Shown here: positions 44,341 to 55,233 of the stretch, piece after piece
How the letters are laid out: each line of letters opens with the position of its first letter
Numbering within the stretch: position 1 is the first letter of the stretch
Assembly (NCBI GenBank): GCA_021018815.1
Contig: JAITYX010000009.1
Span: 9,550,501-9,614,500, forward strand
Source: Talinum fruticosum
Taxonomy: Eukaryota; Streptophyta; Magnoliopsida; Caryophyllales; Talinaceae
Length of the DNA stretch: 64,000 nt
Reading direction: 5' to 3'
Translations under genes and position numbers: made by a program
The notes under the pieces: generated by a model
What the model was told of the DNA's origin: nothing
The model's input: the letters and a program-made list of their open reading frames with translations, nothing else
Databases searched by the model: none

Positions 44341-44407
44341 TTGATGTATTTATATGCTTTGATGTATTTATATGTTCTATTAACTTCACATGTATGTTTT
44401 AATATGT

Positions 44408-44620
44408 CTATTGCACTTCAATTGCGGAGGAGCAAGCTTTGACAGGAAGTGTTCCACGTAAGAAGGGAGATGATTGCGGAATGTTTAAAGATGATTTAGT
44501 TACCGTAGCTTAGCTAAAATCTTTTTCAAGCATTCGGGGCTCGTGTCCACTTTTTCTGTGGTACACTACCATGTCAAGGGTTGCTCCTTCGCAATCAAAA
44601 TGTTAACCTATGACAATGGT
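44408..44620. repeat. second inverted repeat related to 43266-43687
   Basis: The left arm ATTGCGGAGGAGCAAGCTTT (about 44416) pairs with GGTTGCTCCTTCGCAAT (about 44579-44595). TTTAGTTACCGTAGC is the centre-proximal word. It shares TTTAGTTACC and GGAGGAG words with the larger hairpin, so both derive from one subfamily. Confidence 0.7.
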
Positions 44621-44892
44621 TCCTGTAAACGAAGTCATATGCTAACCGCCCTATGACAACAGTTCTTATAAAGAATCGTAATCGATATCCCGACCTATGA
44701 CAACGGTTCCTATAAAGAATTGTAGTCATACGTCAAGAGGTGACTTTTAACTAGGGTTCTTTCCTGAAATCGTTATAAAAAATCAGTTCCTTTTAACCGA
44801 TTATTATGAAAATGTCACCTCATTTTTACAAAGATTTTCTTGATAACCATTTTTAAAAACCCGTTATTAAAAGTCATTTTTATAGTATTGTG

Positions 44893-46130
44893 AAGTCTTC
44901 ACTAAGAGCAGATACGATTAACCTCCACAAACAAACTTTTTTTTTTTTATCCGAAAAATTAAATTTTCATCATTATCTTTAAAACTCACAACATAATCTG
45001 CACATTCATATACATCATATTGCTTGTCAAAAGAAGATATCACATATAAACAAGACCCACCTTCTAGGAAGGGTTACCATTTCCATATATGTGAGATAAA
45101 AAAGACTTAAAATATGAAAAGTAAAACTTCTAAGCTTACTTCATTACCCACTTCTTGTCTGCATCTTCATCTTTCATTCAATTTTGTAATGTGATATTGT
45201 ATGAATTTCCCATTTGATGTTTGCATTAGTACTTGGACAATATTTGTTTTGGTCTCATATGTTCTGCCACACCTTTCTACCCGTATATGACATCAACAAG
45301 CTAGAAAAAAATAACATATCTACTTCCCGATTTCAGAGCTCGCTACATTTAATCACTTCCTCAATCTTGCCACTTCCAGAGAAGGGTTTTCTAACCGAAC
45401 TGCGCACTCCCCGATTTGTTATACATATGTTGCAAATTATCTTTAATTTATTAATCAGTTTTAATTTACTTAATTCAGTTTTATCTACTATCATGACAAA
45501 TATATATGCACCTAATGACAATTATATGCAGTTCAAGATTTAGGAAAAGCACACAACAAAGATGGGAGGAACATTATAACTCCGAATCAATATCAATCCT
45601 CGACAACTCTCGGGGCCCTCTAGTTACAAAATGTTAATTCTGGCTTCAAGAAAACATCAAACGCCAAGGGTTGCATGTACAGTTTAGGGTAAAATTATCC
45701 CGATGGACTCGACACTCGGTCAATTCTTCCCCATCGATAAACAGACTATCGATATCGACAACAACCACATATCGACTAGCTTAATAACGGCAAGAATTTT
45801 GTTTTGCTAGTCCTTTAGATGGTTACTTTCAATATATATGTTGTTTACTTTCTGTTGTCGGGTCCCTCACTTTTCAATTGCATTCTTTTAGTGGACAAGC
45901 ACTTGATCATTTTTGGGGCAATGTTGTTTTGGTGAAGGAAGAAAGCCATGACCCTTTGTTCCGGTGTGGAATAAGAGAGCTGGAGATGAGACAATTAAGA
46001 GGAAGGAAGAAAAAGCATGAACTAAGGTGCATATCTCTCTATCCATAAACTTTTCGTGAAGGTCATTATAGTCAGCACAATACAAAAGTTGCTTTCAACA
46101 TGGTCTTCCCTAATTGCCACATTTTAGCTT
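44893..46130. other. unresolved stretch, no gene recognised
   Basis: AT-rich sequence. Short ORFs at 45214-45543 (plus) and 45888-46085 (minus) overlap random frames on the other strand. No domain, LTR end or terminal repeat is recognisable. A GATATCGAC word repeats near 45748, without further structure. Confidence 0.3.
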
Positions 46131-46439
46131 CATTTTAGCCCCATATTTTAACAAAATTCTTAGAGTCTACAAAATATTTTATCGGGGACCTCTCGATGAT
46201 TTTCCCTTATTACCTTTCTCTACTAGTCATTTAATATGTTAATCATTTAGTCAGTTTAGATTTGTAGTAATACAAGTTACGGACATTTCCCATGGGTCAT
46301 CTTGCTCTACTTTTATGTGTGAGATTTGTGGGATAATGGCTCACTTAATCATGAGAGCTTGCACTGTATATATAGTAAAATACAAATAAAATAATTTTAC
46401 AATTATATTCCTACATATCCTCTATTACACTTCCACAAT
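46131..46439 (-). repeat. possible short LTR of the minus-strand copia at 46.4-48.2 kb
   Basis: Downstream (minus strand) of the RNase H remnant the sequence reads TGTAATAGAGGATATGTAGG from about 46437, with an ACTATATATACAG TATA-like box near 46375. Short LTRs with a TATA close to the start are usual in Ale/Ivana-type copia elements. The far end is not identified. Confidence 0.35.
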
Positions 46440-48150
46440 TTGATCGAGGGGACGCATGGATAGATTGTTTCATTGTAATAAAAACTACTGAGTGGAAAGA
46501 CCCTTGGTAAACCCATCAGCTATTTATAACTTTGTAGGAATATAATAAACAACTAAATCTCCATTAGCAACCAACTCCATGAACAAAGAGGTAGTCGAGT
46601 AGCGATATGCTTGCTACGATCATGCTCGAACAGACATTGGCGGACATGTACATAGCACTCGATGTTGTCACAATATAACTTGACCGATTGAGAAATAGTA
46701 ACGCCAAGATCATAGAGAAGTTTGCGAATTCGGATGGTCTTAACAACCGTAGAGGACTTTGAGATAATGGGTTGCTTCTTAGAGCGTTAGGCAATTAAAT
46801 TAGGATCAAAGAACACTGCATAAGCAGTGGTAGAGCGACAGTAAGACCTTGCAACCTGCCCAATCACCATCAGAACATGCCACAACCATTGTAGGAGATG
46901 ATGGATGGAGCCACAATCCATGTGGCAAAGTACCCTACAAAGAACGAAAAATACGCTTGTCAACATGGAGGTGAGTAGTGTAGGGAACATGCATAAACCG
47001 GGAAACCACATGCACTACATATGCACTATCGGGCGAGTCATGGTTAAATACTATAATGTGCCTACCATACTTCTATACTAAGAGGAGTTTGAAACAAGTT
47101 GATCAACGGAAAGGGATAGAGTGATTCGAGCAAGCAAAAGGTATTCTAACAAGCTTACATGTATGTACCTAAAATGTTTATAAAAGGTCAACAACATACT
47201 TCGTTGTGTCAAGAAAAGTCTAGAAGGAAAGCAAACCACCTAAACACCTAAGAAAAAATGAAGATCTCAAAGATCTTTCATTGTAAAATGCTGAGAACGA
47301 AGGATAATAAAGGTTTGAAGCTACGCTTTATAGCTTCCTATTAGAAAAATGTCATCCACATAAAGCGTAAGAACTAGGAAATGTGAGTCGGTTCATAGAA
47401 CAAATATAAATGGAGAAGTATGACTACGGCCAAAACCATGAGAGAGAAGAAAGTTGCTGAAACAATAAAACCCAAGCCCGAGGAGGTTGTTTCAAACCGT
47501 AGATGGCCTCTTTAAGTTTATAGACATGCCTCGAAAAATCTAAGTGAACAAACCCAAGAGGTTGTCGCATGTAAACTTCCGTAGTTAGATTGCCATGAAA
47601 AAATGCATTCTTAACATCTAACTAACGGATAAACCAACCAAAAGAAACTACTAAAAGATAAAACCAAGCAAATAGTGACTGGTTTTAACAGGCTTGAATG
47701 TCCGTTGATAGTTAATCCTAACTTGTTAATGAAAGCCTTGGGCCACCGATCGAGCTTTGTATTTCTCCACACTTCTATCAAAATGGTACTTTGTTTTCTA
47801 AACCAACTTACTACCAACAATATTCTAGCCCGGTACAAATAATACTAACTCCTAAGTGTCACCGCCAAGGAGTGCAAAATACTCCTCTGTCTTTACCTCA
47901 ACCCATTTAGACGTTTTGGAAGTAACATAAAAGGAAGAGGGTTTAACTTGATGCAGAGACAATACATGTTTGGGTTTAACAATACCTAACTAAGCTCTAG
48001 TTTTCATAGCATGCTTATTGACAGGAATGAAGAGGACGGGGCTAGAAGGGGTAGGGGAAGAGCAAGACAAGTTGAGCCTAACACAAGTTTGACCGATAGA
48101 GGTACTAACGACAAGTACAAAAGAGGCCTTCGGTGAATGGCCTCATTCTA
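46440..48150 (-). pseudogene. copia pol remnant of a different lineage (RT-RNase H)
   Basis: Read on the minus strand from about 48150: a SKTSKWVE-like linker, a KLDRWPKAFINKLGL block (about 47755-47711) equivalent to KARLVAKGFTQ, and LKPVTICLVLSF. Then [20 protein letters not shown] carries a catalytic Asp (about 47625-47566), followed by [19 protein letters not shown] (about 47538-47482). An intact LYVDDIFLIGS motif lies at about 47372-47340, then a LRDLHFFLGV block and RNase H pieces (SSTVVKTIRI, about 46760; CDNIECYVH, about 46673). Block wording differs from the Sirevirus-like copies, so it belongs to another copia lineage. Frameshifts and stops abound. Gag and integrase are absent. Confidence 0.8.
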
Positions 48151-48199
48151 GAGGTACCACGACCCGTCGTTACAGTGGAGGCAGCTCGGACAGACATTA

Positions 48200-49260
48200 C
48201 CCTACGAAGCGTCGGCTCTTTTCTCTTTTTAATAAGATTCTTTTTATTTTGAAAGTTGATTTTATATTCAAAGTGGGGCGTGTCTCTTGTTAAGATAACT
48301 TTTTAGAATTATATGTTTGAAAAACTTTTGGGTGAAGGTGTGATTGGCGATTTTTATTAATCATTTTATTTTCAAAATAAATTTTATGGAAGTCTCGGGA
48401 TGTTATTTGAAAGGGTAAAGAAACAGAAAATAAAAGGTAAAGTTTGCCGCAAAGCTTTCGTACCAAATGGTGCAAAATCGCCTAGGTAGGGTGCCTGAGC
48501 CCACTTACTAGCCAGCGCACAGCACAAGCTTGCGCTGAGTATACGGCCGTGACTCGATTTAGGCTATCAAACTAAACACATATTTTGCTATGTTTTACCC
48601 TGAAATGCTGAGAAGCAAAATGAAGAAATAGAAGCTAAGATCAAGGAGTTGCCAATTAGTTTTAATAAATAAAAAGTAACAAAAATATAGAAATAACTTT
48701 CCCAAATTTAGTATGGAAAATTAAACTTATAAAATGTTTTTAAAAGAGACTTTATCGATCTTAAACCAAGAATGCAGTGTTCGGGGTGAAGGCACAAAAC
48801 AAAAAGGGATATCCTTCATTCCGCCTGTTGATAGACGGCCTTTACGAATCAAAATAGTGAGCTAAAATTGTGCTTAATGAATCAGAAAAACAACATACAA
48901 CAGGAAGAATTAAAACATCCAACACGCTTAGAAAGCAATGAAGAAGCAGGAAATAAAACAATAAAGAAAGAGGTCAAAAAGTGGTAAAAAAACCAAAAAA
49001 TAAATATTACATCGAGTAGGGAAGAATTAAATGCGATTATATCTTCAAAACCATAATACATAAAGCAATAAATAACTGAAATTAAAAGAAAACTATTAAG
49101 GAGAACATGAAAAATGAATCTGGTGCCCTTAGGTTGTCCCACTCGCTGATCTTGAATCACAAAGAAATTTCGGCAATGTGATGGCAGGCCAATAAGCTCA
49201 AATGAAGAAAAAATAAGGCCTTTTGTATGGGTTAAGAAATGGAGAAATGAGTGATTCTAA
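48200..49260. repeat. dispersed repeat, related to 54080-54725
   Basis: From TCGGCTCTTTTCTC (about 48208) this segment runs parallel to 54086 onward. Shared blocks are AAGATTCTTTTTATTTTGAA, GTGTGATTG(A/G)C(A/G), TTTACCGCAAAGCTT, AAATGAAGAAATA(A/G)AAGCTA, ATCAAGGAGTTGCCA, TCAAATGAAGA and GAGAAATGAGTGAT. The present copy carries about 450 bp more between the last blocks. It is probably part of a gypsy LTR or leader. Small ORFs here are not credible. Confidence 0.75.
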
Positions 49261-49429
49261 AAATAGTATGATGTTGGTTTTCAATTGTCTTCTAAAAATA
49301 GTCTTATGCATTGATATTTTCGTTGTCGAATTGATATAAAATTGAAGAAATTGTCAATGATATATACAACTTTTTTGATTTAAGTTATGCACGGATATTT
49401 TCATTGTCTTAATTACTTGCACAAGCGAT

Positions 49430-50190
49430 AGGTGACGCGAACCGGAAGAGGAGTAAGAGTAATGTGTATCCTCATGTGTTGTCCCGTGGGGATACGCAAA
49501 GTTGGAGGAAAGGTTGTACAAGCAAACGCTTGAACAACTTCAAACAACATCGGGTGAACATTCCACCATAGATACTTCGTAGCTTGTGGCTAAAAGGGAC
49601 AAGTTGTGGGTCGAAGGAAGAACGAAGAAAGATGGAACCTTCGCTACACCCGATGTAGAAGTTATTTCTCATCTACTCGTGAGTTTTTTACTATTTCCTT
49701 TATTTATTTTGAGAATTACTTATCGATTGTAATATTTATGAATTGTGAAAGATAATTTTTTTTTCTTCTTACCGGAGTCTTTGTCACAAACATCGACTTC
49801 GAAGTCGATGACACCACCGGGAGGAGGGACAAGTTATCCTTGGCCCTACAAAGAGATGAGCATCCTGGTCGTGTTCGAGCCGTCGTTGGTCAGGTTGGGA
49901 TAGTTGACCACTTTGGGCCTAGGAAAAGGGCCCCGTCACTTCCACCCAAGCATTTATGAAGGCCAAAATGGCCTAAATGATGTCCCAAATGGAGTCTCAA
50001 CGAGTCTATAATTGAGCTCTAACAGACCTAAATGTCCTAAATGGCTACAAAGGCGGCAGAGATGAAGGCCCGGATGAGTTCATACTTCATCACCAACACG
50101 GGTATGCCATTATCACCCCACCGGCCAGCGTGAATGCGAGCTCACCCGTAGACCGGTTTGAAGTTCCGGCAAAGGTAATTTAGATTATGC
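49430..50190 (+). pseudogene. Ptta/En/Spm-type domain of the second CACTA gene
   Basis: In the + frames a HPGRVRAVVGQVGIVDHFGP block (about 49860-49920) matches the G-R-V-x-(G/A)-V-G-x-x-V motif near the end of the plant transposase (Ptta/En/Spm) family. A KAAEMKARMSSYFIT-like helical stretch follows (about 50050-50090). Upstream sequence 49440-49680 carries fragments resembling the domain's first half in broken frames. A GT near 50174 would open an intron. These proteins accompany TNP2 in CACTA elements and are thought to bind element ends. Heavily decayed. Confidence 0.6.
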
Positions 50191-50439
50191 AACCTAATTA
50201 TAGTTACATGTATGTTTATATTTACTTAAAGTGGATGTATAATCTTGTTGAATAATTACTTATAGTGGATGTTTTTGTTGTTTCGGATGAGTACCGTTAT
50301 TTACATGCATGTTTATAGTTTTTATAATATTGGTATATAATCTTCTCGAATGAATGGTATAAATTGTGTGGTTGTTGCGTAACTCGGATGTGTGGTCGTT
50401 GAGTAATTACTTATTAGTATGTTTTGGTTGCTTCGGATG

Positions 50440-52050
50440 AGGGTCGTTATCTCGAGAAAATGTTTGCTTTTAAGGGGAAACTCTGTCTATTTATTTTTAG
50501 GGTTTTTAGGTTATTTAACTTCTATGTCAAAGGTTATCCCATGATTGTAATTGTTATACTTATTCTTATGCAGCGGGCGAATTACAAGCTAGCTTCCGAT
50601 CACCCTCCCTTAGAGTGTGTTGTGGCATTAGGTGTTGTTTTCCCATTGAGGGAAAATATTGTCGTTCATGGGACACCCCTTGGAGCCGATGAGGTGAGGG
50701 TGATTTTCAAAGTGGTCATGCATGGGAAAGGCAAGTGTGAGTTGTCGATTTGGGCAGCGGACTTGCACACTCGTTGACGACTAGTCAATTCTTTTCTTCA
50801 TTAGGCTAAGAGTTTGGTCATCCTCACTACGGTAATTCATTTTTATTAAAAAATATTAAATTTAGCTATTATTACTATCACGTATATATATTTCTTATTT
50901 TTGTATTGATTATTCACTAAGATATCGCGGACAAGTCGGAGAGTGGGATGAAGGGCGCCAGTGGCGAGAAGCAAACATTTAGTGGCACCCGTTCGTTGTC
51001 CAAATAAGTCTCCTCTTAAATCCATTGAGGAGTCCCGCACGATTGGTGCACTACTCGGAAAGTTATGTGCGGACGCTATCAACAGAGGAACCGATCATCT
51101 ATAGCACGCCAGGTCATGTGTTTGGGCAACTTGAAGAGGATACGCCGGTCTATGTCTTCCCGACGACATACAACAATTTTTGCACATGGAGGATATCGGC
51201 ATATCCATTGTTATGCTGAGCATTATGTGAGTTAATATATGTTCATAATGAGTTATTTTTTTTTACTATTAATTTCAATTTCTTACATACAGCTTAACAT
51301 GTAAGGTGGCTATAAGAGATTGGTAAGGACTTCGTTAAGTTTCGGAACCCTTATATTATTCAACTAGTTGGGCAAACTCGTGATGACCGAGTCACCTATA
51401 TCTTTGACGTCATGAATGATACTGCGAAGGATAAAACATGGTACTTGGCGGCGTTTAATGAGAGATAAGTGTACAAACTAATGAACTAATTAATTGAAGT
51501 TTTATATGGTGTTATAAATATACTCATATGAAAATATGTTCTTTGTGGTTATGTACGTAGCCACTATTGGATGCTTGCTACCCTATATCTAAAGGCTAAT
51601 ATGGCCTACCGGCTTGATCCTCCGGGTCATGACGTGCGAGAAGATACCAAGGACGTCATCGAGGCGTGAGTTCACACTTTCAATCATTTTATGCTATTTA
51701 ATTATTAATCTATTCAATGGTATGTCTAACTTGAATTTTATTTTTCCAATTAAAAAAAGCGCTCTAATCTGTTATTATTATAGCGGAGGCGTAAAAGATA
51801 AATGAGTCAAGAAAGCACAACCACTAATTGTCCTCGTCAAGGTGAGGTTCTCTTGTTTATTAGAATCTACTTTAATTGTTTTTCCTTTCATATTACTTGC
51901 TAATTACATAAAGTACTAATTAATTCTCTATGTGTTGAGAATGTATTTTTTATAGTGCCATATACAATCGGGGAGTGTGGAGTGCAGCTTCTACACTCGT
52001 AGTACATGAAAGATATTGTGACCGAACTCGATGTAAATGCTAGTCCCAAA
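50440..52050 (+). pseudogene. Ulp1-like (C48) cysteine protease gene of CACTA, intron-bearing remnant
   Basis: The first part is a DUF8039-like block: VVALGVVFPLRENIVVHGTP then LGADEVRVIFKVV (about 50616-50715). Then FRNPYIIQLVG (about 51337-51370) and TWYLAAFNER (about 51437-51467) lead, across an intron, to HYWMLATLYLKANMAYRLDP (from about 51561), with the protease His and Asp in the expected H-W and L-D-P contexts. Further GT-AG introns are readable (GTGAGT at about 51667, TTATAG ending about 51783; GTGAGG about 51840, TTTTTATAG about 51955). After them SGSVECSF (about 51971-51995) gives the catalytic Cys context, then MKDIVTEL in another frame. Ulp1-like proteases remove SUMO-type modifiers, and fusions of this kind occur in plant CACTA elements. 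Confidence 0.7.
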
Positions 52051-52490
52051 GAGGTATATATACTTGCACTTGTAATTGATTATATTATTTTTTCAGCTTG
52101 ATTGATGCACTACTTCACCTAATTAATATGTCTTTTACAAGCATTAGTAACGATATTTCCCAAGAAAGAAGTCACCCACTCCTTATACGGATGAAGTGCT
52201 CAACGAGTTAAAATAAGGTTGGGCACGGTTTGTATATAATTGTATAAAGAAATAGGTATATATTTACAGTTTTCTTCATTATTTGATTGGTCAAGTTTGT
52301 GATTTTAGTAGTCATATAGTTATATGTATATATATTGTACTTTATATATTTTTTACAAGTGACTTGTACCATATATATATACAAAATGTGATGAGTATGT
52401 TCTTTTGTATATATTATGGTGAAGAATGTATTGGATGTGGTTTGTATATGTGTTTGTATATAATTTTTTCTATCGTATAGAAGGCAAGCA
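52051..52490 (+). other. 3' part of the CACTA gene region
   Basis: AT-rich with no ORF supported. A YPKKEVTHSLYT-like fragment (about 52155-52190) may be the end of the Ulp1 gene. The rest is probably 3' untranslated sequence leading to the terminal repeats. Confidence 0.35.
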
Positions 52491-52841
52491 AACAGGTCAA
52501 AAATTATTTAAAAAATCAGACTTATTACTACGGTTCTTAACACAAAACCATAGTAAAAGGCTTATCTATGATAATGGTTCTTTCTTCCGAATTGTCGTCA
52601 TAGGTGCGTTCTCACTACAGAGGATTTCCTATAACGATGATTCGGAAGAAGGGACCATCGTCATGCATAAGCCTTTTACTACGGTTTTTTCATCTAAACT
52701 GTTGTCGTATAGGGCCTATGACTATGGTTCAAAACCGTAGTCAAAGGTGGTACATACAACGATGCCCACATAGACGAAGTCTCGTTAACCGTCGTTGAAG
52801 ATCATTTTTAACCGTAGTTAAAAGTGGTATCTGCAATAGTG
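52491..52841 (+). repeat. CACTA right end with subterminal repeats
   Basis: Motifs TTACTACGGTTCTTAA, CCTATGACTATGGTTCAAAA, AACCGTAGT(C/T)AAA and CTATGATAATGGTTC recur in both orientations. The last bases, AAAGTGGTATCTGCAATAGTG, end in the CACTA-type terminus at 52841. The outer TTTTAAC(T/G)ACGG word is shared with the left end at 20663. Confidence 0.7.
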
Positions 52842-52879
52842 TGAACTTGAAAAAATTGGCTTAATGCCATAACAAGCAC

Positions 52880-53300
52880 ACTCTAATTGAGTTGAATTTT
52901 GGAATTGGCTAAAAAGCAACCAAAGACTCACCTAAGTTGAGATGAATTTAGAGTTGGCCAAAAATGCAACCAAAGACTCGCCGATGAATTTAGAGTTAGC
53001 TAAAAATGCAACAAAATACTAATTTGAGATGAATCTAGGGTTGGCTAAAATGTAAGAAAAGACTCGCCTAAGTTTAGATGGAATTTAGAGTTGCCTACAA
53101 ATGCAACAAAAGACTCACCTAATTTGAGATGGAATTTAGAGTTGGCTAAAAATGAAACAAAAGAGTCACCTAATTCGAGATGAATTTAGTGTTGGCTAAA
53201 AATGCAACCAAATACTCCCTTAATTTGAGATGAATTTAGAGTTGACTAAACATGCAACAAAAGAATTACCTAATTTGAGATAAATTTAGAGTTGGCTATT
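52880..53300. repeat. about 54-bp minisatellite, around 8 units
   Basis: Units built on GAATTTAGAGTTGGCTAAAA, ATGCAAC(C/A)AAA and GACTCACCTAATTTGAGATG recur about eight times, with lengths varying between roughly 40 and 60 bp. It lies just inside the gypsy fragment, next to the CACTA end. The reverse-orientation version is at 6190-6480. Confidence 0.85.
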
Positions 53301-54079
53301 CCACTGAAGTAAGGAAGGGGCCAAAACAAGGCCCACCTCGTTAGGCGGATCGAAAACCTGGCGCCGGCTTTATCCGACATTTGGGAATCGGCTAGAAAAA
53401 TTTTGACTGAGATTGGAAAGACTTGAACTAACACAAAAAATGCAGCAAATGAACCGACTTAAAAAGGAAAGGAAAATTTTAACTTTTGGCTAAAATGCAC
53501 ATAAAAAATACTCACTCACGAAGGTTCATTATTGTATTTTATTTTTGTGCTCATGCAAGGGTTCTTTAGTGAACCTCAACTACCTATCCTAAACTAAAGG
53601 CTCACCAAAAAAAAAAAGGTTAAATACTAAAGACATCCACATTCTTTTAAGCATGATAATGAAAATAGGTACAAACTAGGCCATAAAGGTTCTATGGTTC
53701 ATAAGGTAGTTCTAGGTTAGATACATGGTAGCTCATAGCCTGAAAATTCCATCCCCTATGTGATGCTTAACGGGACTTAAATCATCAATGCCTCTTAATG
53801 AAAAAATCAAGAGATTGTGCTATCAGTGGAGAGCAATCACACCTCAATGTTAAGTCAAGTGCACTCACCAAGATAAGGATTCGACCTCTCCGAAAAGATA
53901 CTTAAAGGTGAAAGCCTAAAGGTCCAAATAAAGAACAACTATGTCCATGATCGCCTAAATGCAAAATATCTAATGCAAAATACAATAAAAATCACAATTT
54001 TGATTTTCAAGTCTCACCAATTAATAAGTGATGTCCCTAGTGGACTTGTCAATTAATAAGTGATGTCCCCATGTTTCCC
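53301..54079. other. gypsy leader sequence, no gene recognised
   Basis: The part near 53510-53620 is homologous (reverse complement) to about 5890-6010. Later sequence has only short broken frames. A short direct repeat, AATTAATAAGTGATGTCCC, occurs near 54018 and 54051. Confidence 0.45.
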
Positions 54080-54725
54080 CACAAAGTATCGACTCTCTTC
54101 TCCTTTCCTTAAGATTCTTTTTATTTTGAAAGTCAATTTTTATTAAGATAACTTTTTTTAATCTTATTTTTAAAAATATTTTGGGTAAAAGTGTGATTGA
54201 CAGTTTTTATTAATCGGTTTATTTTCAAAATTAATTTTAGGGAATTGTCGGGATGTTATTTCAAAGGGTAAAGAAAAAAAATTGAAAGGTACATTTTACC
54301 GCAAAGCTTCGGGACCAAACACTAGAAACCGCTTAAGCCAACAGATGAGTCCAGTTACTAGCCGGCACCGGCATAAGCCTGCACCGACTAATACTCAGCA
54401 CAGCTATAGGACTATAATTTAAGAATCATCTCGACCGGATAGTTTTCATCTGTCAAACCGAACCTATATTTTTCTATTTTTTAACCTGAAATTCTGAGAA
54501 GTAAAATGAAGAAATAAAAGCTAAAAATCAAGGAGTTGCCAGTCCGTTTGAGAAATAAAACTTAAAAAAGTACAAAGAATACTTTTGATAGTGAAATGCC
54601 CTCAAGTTGTACCACTTTTGAATGACGGACAAATTTCGGCAACGTAACAACGAGGCAACTAGCTCAAATGAAGAGCAAGAAGGCCTTTGTGTGGGTTCAA
54701 AAATAGAGAAATGAGTGATGTTAAT
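54080..54725. repeat. dispersed repeat, related to 48200-49260
   Basis: Homologous to 48200-49260 in the same orientation, but shorter. Shared blocks include TTTTTATTTTGAAAGT, ATTTTACCGCAAAGCTT (TTTGCCGCAAAGCTT in the other) and GGCAACGTAACAACGAGG (GGCAATGTGATGGCAGG in the other). Both carry an AATGAGTGAT word at the end. It probably belongs to the gypsy element. Confidence 0.75.
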
Positions 54726-55233
54726 GCGAGATGGAGAGTAGAGAGTGTGGAAGAGAATGAGGAGGAGTTATGTGCGTCCTAACTCGCGGAGATTATACAT
54801 GATCATAAATTAGATATGATTTTTTTATGTTTACAGAATGCGAGAGGACAAAGAATATAAAAAACATGTCGAGGCCACCCTTGAATTCGCTTTGAATGAC
54901 CTAATACATAGCAGGAACTAGAGGTCCTAATATAGAAACCTAAAAAGTGTCATCCTTTTCTCTATTATTTATTTTGTTGGCAAAATGATGAGATCCCCAG
55001 TCCTATTTGTGGATTTGGATCACGGTCGGGATTTGATTGGTGAGACAGAAGTTAGTAAACCACAAAGAATTCCCAGCACCTAAACAATAGCCTTTTGCCT
55101 TAGGTCGATCCAAAAATCAACTTTTGCTTCGAGACGATCCAAGACCGGGCTAAGCCTTTAGAGACAACGCAGTCCAATGCCGCGTACTCGGAAACTGCAA
55201 GTTTACAACACTGTCTTTCACTTCAATCCAATT
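54726..55233. other. flank of copia #5, no gene recognised
   Basis: No ORF or repeat end is recognised. It contains CTTTTGCCTTAGGTCGATCC and CTTTTGCTTCGAGACGATCC, an imperfect 30-bp tandem duplication (about 55090-55145). It ends at the copia LTR border. Confidence 0.4.

Larger units (their letters stand above)
43787..44892 (+). mobile_element. short non-autonomous CACTA element B
   Basis: The left end reads TACAACTCCTTTTAACAATG, immediately after another element's end at 43786. The right end runs ...CCCGTTATTAAAAGTCATTT to TATTGTG at 44892. Motifs ACAACGGTTCCTATAAAGAA occur near both ends. Between them are a leader-like region with repeated CTACCGAGAAAA (44130-44260) and a hairpin (44408-44620). 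No transposase is encoded. No flanking duplication can be scored because the left side abuts another CACTA end. Confidence 0.5.
20663..52841 (+). mobile_element. candidate large CACTA (En/Spm) element 1, heavily nested
   Basis: The left end reads CATTACTACGAAACCACTTT at 20663. The reverse complement of the right end reads CACTATTGCAGATACCACTT at 52841. Both continue TTAAC(G/T)ACGG. In between, on one strand, lie a TNP2 transposase remnant (25372-26960) and a second gene with Ptta-like, DUF8039-like and Ulp1-like parts (49430-52050), the usual two-gene set of large CACTA elements. All other elements in this span would be later insertions. Against the pairing, the flanking 3-bp sequences differ (ATC and TGA) and other CACTA ends lie at 43786 and 44892. 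The span may therefore be a composite of several elements. Confidence 0.4.
52842..55233 (-). mobile_element. Ty3/gypsy fragment, minus strand
   Basis: Read on the minus strand, the segment contains the GGTGAGCCTTTAG word and the TTTTAGCCAA / CAAATTAGGTGAGTC minisatellite also seen in the plus-strand gypsy fragment at 5602-7847. Near 54080-54725 it carries the dispersed repeat also found at 48200. It is cut on the left by the CACTA end at 52841 and on the right by the copia #5 LTR. No coding sequence is recognised. Tat/Ogre-type affiliation follows from the plus-strand copy's gag and is tentative. Confidence 0.5.

Noticed and set aside
20663..44892. Pairing of the left CACTA end at 20663 with the right end at 44892
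   Set aside because: The terminal words agree less well than with the end at 52841, and 44892 pairs more naturally with the left end at about 43787. Not excluded.
45888..46085. 65-codon minus-strand ORF
   Set aside because: No recognisable domain or conserved neighbour, and frames on both strands are equally open.
52880..53300. Regular short repeats considered as a CRISPR array
   Set aside because: The units are imperfect throughout, with no constant repeat and unique spacer pattern, and the context is a plant retroelement.
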